Below, one piece after another: positions 24,738 through 32,074 of a stretch of 64,000 nt of DNA. This DNA is from Arthrobacter terricola (GTDB lineage Bacteria; Actinomycetota; Actinomycetes; Actinomycetales; Micrococcaceae). Location of the stretch: contig NZ_SMRU01000022.1 in the NCBI RefSeq assembly GCF_004354015.1, positions 1 to 64,000 of the forward strand, given 5' to 3'. A program made the translations under genes and the position numbers. The notes below the pieces were generated by a model. It saw only the letters and a list, made by a program, of their open reading frames with translations. It did not search any database and had not been told where the DNA came from. Every line of letters begins with the position of its first letter. The first letter of the stretch is position 1.

Positions 24738-25610
24738 ATGAGCAACACTCTCACAAAGATCGCGCCCCTGCGGCGCAGAACCGTCCGGGCGATCACCGGT
24801 GTCTCCGGAGTCCAGGTCATCGTTCCCATCATGGTCGCGCTCCTGGTGATCCTCGCGATCGTCGGTCCGCTGATCGCGCCCTTCGACGCGGTCTACCGGT
24901 CCAACATCCTGGATTCGCTGCAGGCGCCGAGCGCGGCGCACTGGCTCGGCACCGACGGGCAGGGTCGCGACGTCTTCTGGCGCATCATCGCCGGGGCGCA
25001 GTCCTCGCTGCTGTCCTCGGTGCTGATCGTCACGGGCTTCTCGGTCCTCGGCATCCTGGTGGCGACCATCGCCACCCTGGGCGGCAAGAGGGCCGACGAG
25101 ATCGTCATGCGGATCGTGGACGCCGCCCTGGCGTTCCCGCCGATCATCTTCGCCCTCGGTGTCGCCGCGGCGCTCGGCCCGAGCCTCAGCTCGGCCGTCA
25201 TCGCCATGATCCTCACCGGATGGCCCGTCACGGCCCGCCTGCTGCGCGGCGTCATGAAGGAGACGATGAGCCAGCCGTTCATCGAGAACGCCCGGGTCCT
25301 GGGCGTTTCGCGGACCCGACTGATGCTCCACCACGTGCTGCCGAACTCCCTCGACGTGCTCGTGGTCAAGTGGGCCGGCGACATCGGCAACACGATCCTG
25401 ATCCTCGGTGGTCTGTCGTTCGTCGGAGTCGGCGCGCAGCCGCCGAGCGCCGAATGGGGCGCCATGGTGACCGGCGCGAAGAACGTGATCGCCACGGCTC
25501 CGTGGGCGGCACTCGCCCCCGGTTTCGCGATCGCCCTGACCGCCCTCGCCTTCGGCCTCCTGGGCGACATCCTCCAGGTCCGATTCAACCCCGCGCTCCG
25601 CAGAAGGTGA
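24738..25610 (+). CDS. ABC importer permease, DppC type
   Basis: Predicted 290-residue permease with six membrane segments. HWLGTDGQGRDVFWRIIAGAQSS near residue 70 is the hallmark of DppC/OppC proteins, and ENARVLGVSRTRLMLHHVLPN is the coupling EAA loop. TAGGAG precedes the ATG 9 bp after the upstream stop. Its C-terminal codons and the short spacer to the ATPase reappear as a fragment at about 31160-31195, showing the extent of the second gene block. Confidence 0.9.
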   Translation: MSNTLTKIAPLRRRTVRAITGVSGVQVIVPIMVALLVILAIVGPLIAPFDAVYRSNILDSLQAPSAAHWLGTDGQGRDVFWRIIAGAQSSLLSSVLIVTGFSVLGILVATIATLGGKRADEIVMRIVDAALAFPPIIFALGVAAALGPSLSSAVIAMILTGWPVTARLLRGVMKETMSQPFIENARVLGVSRTRLMLHHVLPNSLDVLVVKWAGDIGNTILILGGLSFVGVGAQPPSAEWGAMVTGAKNVIATAPWAALAPGFAIALTALAFGLLGDILQVRFNPALRRR

Positions 25611-25620
25611 GTCCCGAACA

Positions 25621-26673
25621 ATGAACACAATCATGACTGCTCTCCCGGAGCAGACCGACACCCGTCCGGAGGTCGACGCGCTGCTCTCGGTGCGCAACCT
25701 CACCATCGATGCGGGTACCAAGCCCGACCCCATCCGGCTCGTCCAGGATTTCAGCCTCGACATGTTCCCGGGCGACCGGGTGGCACTGGTGGGCGAGTCC
25801 GGATCCGGCAAGTCGGTCACGGCCCGCTCGATCATGCGACTCGACCCGGACTTCCGGCTGTCCGGCAGCGTTCGCTTCCAGGGGCAGGATCTCCTGAAGC
25901 TCAGCGACCGGCAGATGGTCCGCGTCCGCGGGCACAAGATCGGCATGGTCTTCCAGGACCCGATGGGCGCGCTCAACCCGCTCATCACGATCGGCGAGCA
26001 GGTGATGGAGCCGCTGCGGATCGCGGGCGTGTCCCGTTCCGAGGCGGAACGCCGGGCGAAGGACGTCCTGGACGAGCTCGGCGTGGTGAACGCGGCGGCC
26101 CGCATGAAGGCATACCCGCACGAGTTCTCCGGCGGGATGCGGCAGAGGGTCGTCCTAGCGATGGCGCTCATCTCGAACCCGTCTCTCATCATCGCGGACG
26201 AGCCCACCACCGCCCTGGACGTCCGCGTCCAGGAGCAGGTGCTGACGCTGATGGACAAGGTGTCCAAGGAGCGCGGCCTGGCCGTTCTCCTGATCACCCA
26301 CGACCTCGGCACCGTGGCCGGCTTCACTGACCGCGTGGCGGTCATGTACTCCGGTCGCAAGGTGGACGAGGCGACAGTGGACAACCTGTTCGAGCACCCC
26401 GCGCACCCCTACACCCAGGGCCTGCTGCAGGCGGTGCCGCGCATCGATCAGACCGTCCCGCGGCTGCTCACCATCGCCGGTGCGCCGCCGCACCCGGCGG
26501 CCCGGCCCGCGGGGTGCGCGTTCAACCCGCGCTGCCCCAAGGCCTTCGACCTCTGCCGGCAGGAGGTGCCGGAGCTGCGGCCCGCGCCCGGCGGCGGGGT
26601 CGTGGCCTGCCATCACTACCCCGAAGCCGAAGCCGAAGCCGAAGCCGAAGCAGGAGAGGAGCAGGGAGCATGA
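25621..26673 (+). CDS. ABC importer ATPase, DppD type
   Basis: Predicted 350-residue ATPase. Walker A GESGSGKS near residue 60, Q-loop MVFQDP, signature FSGGMRQR and Walker B LIIADEPTTALD are intact. The C-terminal oligopeptide-family extension has a Cys-rich GCAFNPRCPKAFDLCRQE segment. The tail ends in alternating Glu-Ala encoded by a hexanucleotide repeat at 26623-26652. Its stop overlaps the next ATPase start (ATGA, 26670-26673). A damaged paralogue lies at 31202. Confidence 0.9.
   Translation: MNTIMTALPEQTDTRPEVDALLSVRNLTIDAGTKPDPIRLVQDFSLDMFPGDRVALVGESGSGKSVTARSIMRLDPDFRLSGSVRFQGQDLLKLSDRQMVRVRGHKIGMVFQDPMGALNPLITIGEQVMEPLRIAGVSRSEAERRAKDVLDELGVVNAAARMKAYPHEFSGGMRQRVVLAMALISNPSLIIADEPTTALDVRVQEQVLTLMDKVSKERGLAVLLITHDLGTVAGFTDRVAVMYSGRKVDEATVDNLFEHPAHPYTQGLLQAVPRIDQTVPRLLTIAGAPPHPAARPAGCAFNPRCPKAFDLCRQEVPELRPAPGGGVVACHHYPEAEAEAEAEAGEEQGA
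26623..26652 (+). repeat. Hexanucleotide repeat (GAAGCC)5 within the DppD-type gene
   Basis: Five in-frame copies of GAAGCC (the last is GAAGCA) encode a run of Glu-Ala at the C-terminus. Copy-number changes would keep the reading frame. The short paralogue at 31202 is truncated before this point, so it cannot be compared. Confidence 0.85.
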
Positions 26674-27494
26674 GCCTGTTGGAACTGCGCGATGTGTGCA
26701 AGACCTTCCACGCGTTCGGCCGCGAGCCCGTCAAGGCACTCCGCGACATCAACCTGACGGTCGAGGAAGGGACGATCACGGGCCTCGTGGGCGAGTCGGG
26801 ATCCGGCAAGACCACGATCATCAAGAGCATCATGGGCTTGGAGAAGCCCACGAGTGGGACGATCACCTACGACGGAATCAACATCCCGGAGGCCAAGGGC
26901 GACGAGCTGCGGCGCGTGCGGCGCGAGGTGCAGTTCGTGTTCCAGGACCCGACATCCAGCCTGAATCCGCGCATGACCGTGGAGAAGCTGGTGGGCGAGG
27001 GCCTCTTGGTGCACAAGCTGGAGACCGACCGGTCCCGGCGTCGCGCCCGCGTCGCCGACCTGCTCACCATGGTGGGCCTCAGCGACCGCGACCTCGATCG
27101 CCACCCGCGGTCGTTCTCGGGCGGTCAGCGCCAGCGCATCGCCATCGCGCGTGCGCTCGCGATCGGGCCGAAGCTCCTGATCTGCGACGAGCCGGTGTCC
27201 GCGCTGGACGTTTCGGTGCAGGCGCAGGTGCTCAACCTGCTGCAGGACATGCAGGAGGAGCTGGGCTTCACGGTGCTGTTCATCGCGCACGACCTCGCGG
27301 TGGTGCGCCAGATCTGCTCGCGCGTCGCGGTCATCCAGTCCGGTCAGATCGTGGAGGAGGGACCGTCGGAGACGGTGCTGGCCAATCCGACGCATCCCTA
27401 CACCCAGGCTCTGCTGCGGGCCGTGCCCAACCCGAACCCGACCGTCGCACGGCAACGGGCGCAGGAACGACTCGCAGAGGAGAAGGTGGCGTGA
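26670..27494 (+). CDS. ABC importer ATPase, DppF type
   Basis: Predicted 274-residue ATPase. Walker A GESGSGKTT near residue 47, Q-loop FVFQDP, signature FSGGQRQR and Walker B LLICDEPVSALD are present. It lacks most of the C-terminal Cys-rich extension of the family. The ATG at 26670 overlaps the DppD-type stop, and its own stop overlaps the next ATG (TGATG, 27492-27496). It completes a five-part importer with the two permeases and the binding protein. Confidence 0.9.
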   Translation: MSLLELRDVCKTFHAFGREPVKALRDINLTVEEGTITGLVGESGSGKTTIIKSIMGLEKPTSGTITYDGINIPEAKGDELRRVRREVQFVFQDPTSSLNPRMTVEKLVGEGLLVHKLETDRSRRRARVADLLTMVGLSDRDLDRHPRSFSGGQRQRIAIARALAIGPKLLICDEPVSALDVSVQAQVLNLLQDMQEELGFTVLFIAHDLAVVRQICSRVAVIQSGQIVEEGPSETVLANPTHPYTQALLRAVPNPNPTVARQRAQERLAEEKVA

Positions 27495-28624
27495 TGATCG
27501 ACACCAAGGCATCGGCCCACCGCATCCGCGTCGGCGTCGACGGCAAGAAGATCCCGGAATCGGCGAAGCGCGGACCGCTCGCCACCATCGATCACGCTCA
27601 CGAGCTGGGTATGGACGGGCTGTTCTTCCGCACGGTGCTGGACATGAGTCCGACGCTGGATGTCGGGGAGCTGCACGCGCTGCGTCAGCGCGCGGACGAG
27701 CTGGACCTCTACCTCGAGACCGGCCTCGGCAAGGTGAACCCGTACGCGAATCCGGAGGCACCGGAGCTCCGGGCCATCGGCGACGGCGACATCCTGCACG
27801 GCTTCCGGCGGATGATGGAGGCCTGTGCCGCCATCGAGTGCCGGGAGCTATGGGTCGCGACGGCCAACTTCAAGGGGACGTACTTCGGCCGTCTCGCGTA
27901 CGACCGGTTCCGCACCGACGTGGACTGGGCGGATCAGCTGGCCGCGACGGAGAAGTTCCTGAAGCGCCTCGCTCCCATCGCCCGGGATCTCGGCATCCAC
28001 ATGAACCTGGAGACCCACGAGGAGATCACCAGCTTCGAGCTGGTGCGCCTCGTGGAGGCGGTCGGGCCGGATGCCACGGGCATCGTGTTCGACACGTCCA
28101 ATGTCCTCCAGCGGATGGAGCACCCCGTGTTCTCGGCGCGGCGCGTGGCGCCATACGTCCGCCAGACGCACCTGAAGGACGCCTATGTGGCGCACGACGA
28201 CGGCGGACTCGCCCACCAGCTGCGGCCGTACGGCGAGGGCGTGGTCGACTTCGCGGGCGTGCTGCCGATCATCGTGGCCGCCAACCCGACCATGAACGTG
28301 ACGATCGAGCCGCCGCAGTCCTACCTGGACAAGGCGCCGGCGGCGCGTCCGCGCGTGATCGAAGCGTTCGATCCCGAGTTCCTTGCCGGGCACCCCGACC
28401 TGGGAGTCGAAGAGCTAGCCGCGTACCTGGACATGGTCCACACCTACGAGGAGCGGATCGCGTCGGGCGAGGTTGCGGACTGGCGCCGGTATCTGACGGA
28501 GCCCTACGAGTACGACGAAGCGGTCCGGGCCATCCGGGGCGGCGCCCGCATGGCCCGGACCATCATCGCCGACGCTGGCTACCCGCTGCACACCCCGGTC
28601 GAGGAGTCCGTGGGCGCATTCTGA
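27494..28624 (+). CDS. Xylose-isomerase-like TIM barrel (sugar epimerase/isomerase family)
   Basis: Predicted 376-residue protein of the AP_endonuc_2 TIM-barrel superfamily. NLETHEEITSFE (near 175), GIVFDTSNVLQRMEHP (near 200), RQTHLKDAY (near 225) and TIEPPQS (near 275) carry the metal-binding Glu, Asp, His and Glu of such epimerases. The start overlaps the DppF-type stop, so it is cotranslated with the importer. It likely isomerises or epimerises an intermediate. Its last about 50 residues are repeated as a fragment at 31897-32054. The specific reaction is unknown. Confidence 0.78.
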   Translation: MIDTKASAHRIRVGVDGKKIPESAKRGPLATIDHAHELGMDGLFFRTVLDMSPTLDVGELHALRQRADELDLYLETGLGKVNPYANPEAPELRAIGDGDILHGFRRMMEACAAIECRELWVATANFKGTYFGRLAYDRFRTDVDWADQLAATEKFLKRLAPIARDLGIHMNLETHEEITSFELVRLVEAVGPDATGIVFDTSNVLQRMEHPVFSARRVAPYVRQTHLKDAYVAHDDGGLAHQLRPYGEGVVDFAGVLPIIVAANPTMNVTIEPPQSYLDKAPAARPRVIEAFDPEFLAGHPDLGVEELAAYLDMVHTYEERIASGEVADWRRYLTEPYEYDEAVRAIRGGARMARTIIADAGYPLHTPVEESVGAF

Positions 28625-28731
28625 GCGGGCAGGAACACGCGAGCACCAGTCTGGTGCGCATCCCAGCGGTGCGCACCGGACCGGTGCCGGATGAGCACGA
28701 AGAACGAATGACGATTGACGAAGGACGAGAC

Positions 28732-30024
28732 ATGATCAACCCCAACCGTGAATACCGGGTCGAGGGGAGCCACTGGGTCAGCCCGGTCAACTTCGATGAC
28801 GAGGTCACCCGCGACTTCGATTTCCCGCGCCCGCTGGGCCTGATCGACAGCACGCTGCGCAAGATCAACTACACCGCCGGCAACACGACCACCACGGACG
28901 GCTACCTGCGCATCGCGCAGGCGCTCGAGGACATCGGCATCCGCGACGAGAGCCTGAACCTCGACTGGTGGGGCGACGACGAGCCGAACGCCCGCGAGCT
29001 GGCGCTGGTCCGCGAGATCCTCGCCGGCGGTTTCGGGTTCACCTGCAACGTGTACGCCGACACGCTCCTCGGCAACGGCGCTGGCACGCCGCGCATCGAC
29101 CCGCGTTCCACCGTCGACCTCCTGCTGTCGCTGGGCGCGAAGGTCATCGCTCCCGGGATCGTTGAGGCGCCGTCGTCGGAGGCCGAGTCCCTCCAGCTGC
29201 GTCAGCTCGCGGAGGTCACCGAATACGCCGCCTCCAACGGACTGGAGTGGACCGTCACCCTCGCCCAGGCCGGGCGACGCGGCTTCGACTCCATGCTGCG
29301 GGTGGCCAACGAGGCCGTCGCGCTCGGCGCGAAGCGGATCGACCTCATGGATTCCACCAGCAGCCTCAGCCCCGAGGCCATGCGGGTGTTCATCCGCCGC
29401 TTCCGCGCAGGGCTCGCCACCGCGGTACCGATCACGATGCACGTGCACGACGACTTCGGGCTCGGGACGGCCGCCGCGATCGCCGCGGCCGCAGCCGGTG
29501 CCGGTCCAGACGTGTCGGTCAACGGTGTCTCGTACCGGTGCGGCTTCCCGCCGCTGGAGGAGGTCGCCACGAGCCTCGAGGTGCTGTACGGCGTCGACAC
29601 CGGCATCGAGCTGGAGCGCCTGCAGGCCCTTTCCGACCTCGTGTACGAGGAGACCGGCATCCCGAATCCGCCGCTTAAGCCCGTCACCGGCGGGTACGCC
29701 TTCCTGAAGAGCACGGCGGCCGACGCCCTCAGCGCTCTGCGTGACGGACTGCGAACGTTCCCGCCGATCTCCGGATGCGTGCACGCCGACGTGGTCGGTG
29801 CGGACATCCGCTGGGTGTGGGACCGCCTCAGCACGCGGTCCATGGTGCGTCAGCTGGCTGTCAACATCGGTCTCGAGCTCGACGACGACGAGGTGGAGGC
29901 CGGATACCGGGCCCTCAATGCGGCGATCGACGAGATCACGGAGTACCCGCGCTGGCTTTCCCCCGAGCAGGCGGAAGCCGTGCTGCGGGCGTCGGTCCGG
30001 GTCGGCGAACCGAGCGCCGTATGA
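28732..30024 (+). CDS. DRE-TIM metallolyase family protein (HMGL/isopropylmalate-synthase-like), divergent
   Basis: Predicted 430-residue protein. The normal DRE motif DxTLRDGxQ appears as IDSTLRKIN (Asp39, Arg43), keeping Asp and Arg but changing the following Asp to Lys. Metal histidines are in MHVHDDFG near 240. SYRCGFPPLEEV stands where GERAGNAxLEEV is usual. The C-terminal third has no family I recognise. These enzymes make or break C-C bonds next to a carbonyl (homocitrate or isopropylmalate synthase, HMG-CoA lyase). The ATG at 28732 follows AAGGACGAG; an ATG at 28708 is possible. Its stop overlaps the next start (ATGA). A homologue is at 32075. Confidence 0.8.
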   Translation: MINPNREYRVEGSHWVSPVNFDDEVTRDFDFPRPLGLIDSTLRKINYTAGNTTTTDGYLRIAQALEDIGIRDESLNLDWWGDDEPNARELALVREILAGGFGFTCNVYADTLLGNGAGTPRIDPRSTVDLLLSLGAKVIAPGIVEAPSSEAESLQLRQLAEVTEYAASNGLEWTVTLAQAGRRGFDSMLRVANEAVALGAKRIDLMDSTSSLSPEAMRVFIRRFRAGLATAVPITMHVHDDFGLGTAAAIAAAAAGAGPDVSVNGVSYRCGFPPLEEVATSLEVLYGVDTGIELERLQALSDLVYEETGIPNPPLKPVTGGYAFLKSTAADALSALRDGLRTFPPISGCVHADVVGADIRWVWDRLSTRSMVRQLAVNIGLELDDDEVEAGYRALNAAIDEITEYPRWLSPEQAEAVLRASVRVGEPSAV

Positions 30025-31133
30025 GTTCGCCGGCCGTCGACGCATTCCGCGTCGCCATGGGCGGCCTGCGGGACGTTTCCGAGCTGGGCGCGCTCGTGGA
30101 GGACGGGAGGCTGAATCCCGACGACATCGTGGCGGTCACCGGGAAGACCGGCGGATTCGGCGACACTTACGGCTCGAGCCGGGTGGATGCCGATCACGCC
30201 GTGCGCCGGTTCCTGCTCGACCACGGCAGCCGGTCGGCGGCAGATGTTGAGGCGATCCCGATGGCGTTCAGCGCGGGTGTCGGCACGATCATGACGCCGC
30301 ACCTGGTCGTGTACACACGCACCCCCGCGGAGCCCGCGGCGGACGGCCTTCCCCGGCTCGCGGTCGGCGGCGCCTCATCCGCGCCGATCCTTCCGGAGTG
30401 GTTCGGGTCGACCGCGCACGTGCAGGCGAATGCGGATGCCGTCCGGGCCGCCGCCTCCGATGCGGGGATGGCACCGGGCGACATCGAGTTCGTGATCGGC
30501 AAGTCGTACTACCCGCCGCTCGAGGACATCGCCGCCGCGCGCGCGGCGGGCGCGCCGATCCCCGACCTCGGTGCGAAGGAGGTCTTCCGGTTCTCGAGCG
30601 GCAGCATCGCCCAGGCGGTGAAAGCGGCGGTCGACGGCGAGCCGATCCCGGATCCCTCCCGCGTCGGCACGGATCCCGACCTGTGGAGCGACAAGGTGGC
30701 TGTGTCGTCGAACATCTGGGAGGGCGCGGGAGGGGCGGGTCCGCAGACCCACCTGCTGGCGCTCGGCAACAGCCGGGGCGCCGGCGGCCGGCTGCGCGTC
30801 GGACGCGCGGTCATCGAGGATCTGCTCGACATCAGCGCCGTCACCCGCGCCGTGCGCGACGCGGGCATCCCGGTCGGCGACGGGCCGCTGCCGCCCGAGG
30901 TGCAGTCGCGGATCATCACCACATACGTCAAGTACCAGGAGCCGGTGGGCGGACGCATCCGCGGTCGGCGCCTGGTGACCGAGGATCCGACCTACATCAA
31001 GAACCTGAAGACCGTCGTCGCGAGCGCGTTCTCCGCCATGCTCCAGGACAACATGATCTGGATCTCCGCGGCCGGTGTCCAGCAGGGCCCGCCCGGCGGC
31101 GGCACGATCGCCGTCGTCCTCGACGTGAGCTGA
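30021..31133 (+). CDS. Ring-opening amidohydrolase (cyanuric acid hydrolase/barbiturase family)
   Basis: Predicted 370-residue member of the AtzD/TrzD/barbiturase family, which hydrolyses a cyclic amide or imide ring. Three internally repeated domains each supply a Lys-Ser pair. By my alignment to remembered AtzD these are Lys42/Ser84 (VTGKTGG, AFSAGVG), Lys161/Ser230 (IGKSYYP, VSSNIWEG) and Lys304/Ser349 (YVKYQEP, WISAAGV). The C-terminal QQGPPGGGTIAV is characteristic. All pairs are kept, so activity is likely. The substrate differs from known members, since loops around the pairs (GGFGDTYG) are unusual. It is translationally coupled to the metallolyase. Confidence 0.87.
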   Translation: MSSPAVDAFRVAMGGLRDVSELGALVEDGRLNPDDIVAVTGKTGGFGDTYGSSRVDADHAVRRFLLDHGSRSAADVEAIPMAFSAGVGTIMTPHLVVYTRTPAEPAADGLPRLAVGGASSAPILPEWFGSTAHVQANADAVRAAASDAGMAPGDIEFVIGKSYYPPLEDIAAARAAGAPIPDLGAKEVFRFSSGSIAQAVKAAVDGEPIPDPSRVGTDPDLWSDKVAVSSNIWEGAGGAGPQTHLLALGNSRGAGGRLRVGRAVIEDLLDISAVTRAVRDAGIPVGDGPLPPEVQSRIITTYVKYQEPVGGRIRGRRLVTEDPTYIKNLKTVVASAFSAMLQDNMIWISAAGVQQGPPGGGTIAVVLDVS

Positions 31134-31201
31134 GGGGCCGCCCTCTTCTGCCAACCATCGTGGCTTCAATCCCGCACTCCGCAAACGGTGAGGACCGGAA
31201 C

Positions 31202-31896
31202 ATGAAAACAATGACCAACACCCCAGTACAGCAGGCCGGCGAACGCCGTCCTGCTCCTGGCACTCTGCTGTCTGTACCGGACCTTACTATCGAGGCGGGC
31301 TCGAAGGAGCTTTCCGTGCGCCTCGTGGACCGTTTCAGCCTGGACATGGCCCCGGGCGACCGAGTGGCCCTGGTAGGTGAATCGGGTTCAGGGAAATCTG
31401 TCACAGCCCGTGCCATCATGCGTGTGGATCCTGACTTCCGTCTCTCCGGCAGCATCGACTTCCAAGGCCAGAACCTACTGAAGCTCAGCGAGAAGGACAT
31501 GGTTTCTGTCCGCGGGCACAAGATCGGCATGGTCTTCCTGGACCCGATGGGCGCGCTCAATCCGCTCATGACGATCGGCGAGCAGGTGATGGAGCCGCTG
31601 CGGATCGCGGGAGTGAAGCGCGCGGAGGCCGAGCGCCGGGCCAAGGCCGTGCTGGAGGAACTCGTCGTGGTGAACGCGGCGGCCCGCATGAAGGCGTACC
31701 CGCACGAGTTCTCCGGCGGCATGCGGCAGAGGGTCGTCCTGGCAATGGCGCTCATCTCGAACCCGTCCCTGATCATCGCGGATGGGCCCACTACAGCCTT
31801 GGACGTCCGCGTCCAGGAGCAGGTCCCTCACCCTGATGGACAAGATGTCAAAGGAACGGGGTCTGGCCGTGCTCCTGATCACCCACGACCTCGGCA
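31202..31896 (+). pseudogene. Broken second DppD-type ATPase
   Basis: The frame starts at ATG 31202 and keeps Walker A GESGSGKS and FSGGMRQR. The Q-loop Gln is Leu (VFLDP) and the Walker B Glu is Gly (IADGPTT), both of which should abolish hydrolysis. One extra C near 31824-31827 shifts the frame. After the shift, codons for MDKMSKERGLAVLLITHDLG can still be read before homology ends abruptly at GTVAG. It then joins the epimerase tail. Confidence 0.85.
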
Positions 31897-32054
31897 CAGT
31901 GGCCGGCTGGCGCAGCTACCTCACCCAGCCGTATGAATACGCCTAGGCCGTGGAATGCATCAAGACCGGCGCCCGCATGGCCCGGTCCATCATCGGCTCC
32001 GCCGGTTTCCCACTTCACACACCCCTGGCGCAGACTGCCACCGCTCGCCACTGA
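31897..32054 (+). pseudogene. C-terminal remnant of a second epimerase gene
   Basis: WRSYLTQPYEYA, a TAG at 31944, then AVECIKTGARMARSIIGSAG and FPLHTP match the last 50 residues of the TIM-barrel protein at 27494. The reading frame reaches a stop at 32054. It is joined directly to the truncated ATPase, marking the deletion junction at about 31896. Confidence 0.82.
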
Positions 32055-32074
32055 TTTCAGCAAAGGACAAAAAC

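Noticed and set aside
23574..26384. 936-codon open frame antisense to the ABC importer
   Set aside because: It is a reading-frame shadow of four real genes, composed of low-complexity Arg/Gly/Asp/His stretches typical of antisense high-GC DNA.
26623..26652. Hexanucleotide repeat as a phase-variation switch
   Set aside because: The unit is six bases, so copy-number change keeps the reading frame and would only lengthen a tail.
31202..31936. Functional second DppD ATPase
   Set aside because: It has a frameshift, lost Walker B Glu and Q-loop Gln, and a truncated C-terminus.
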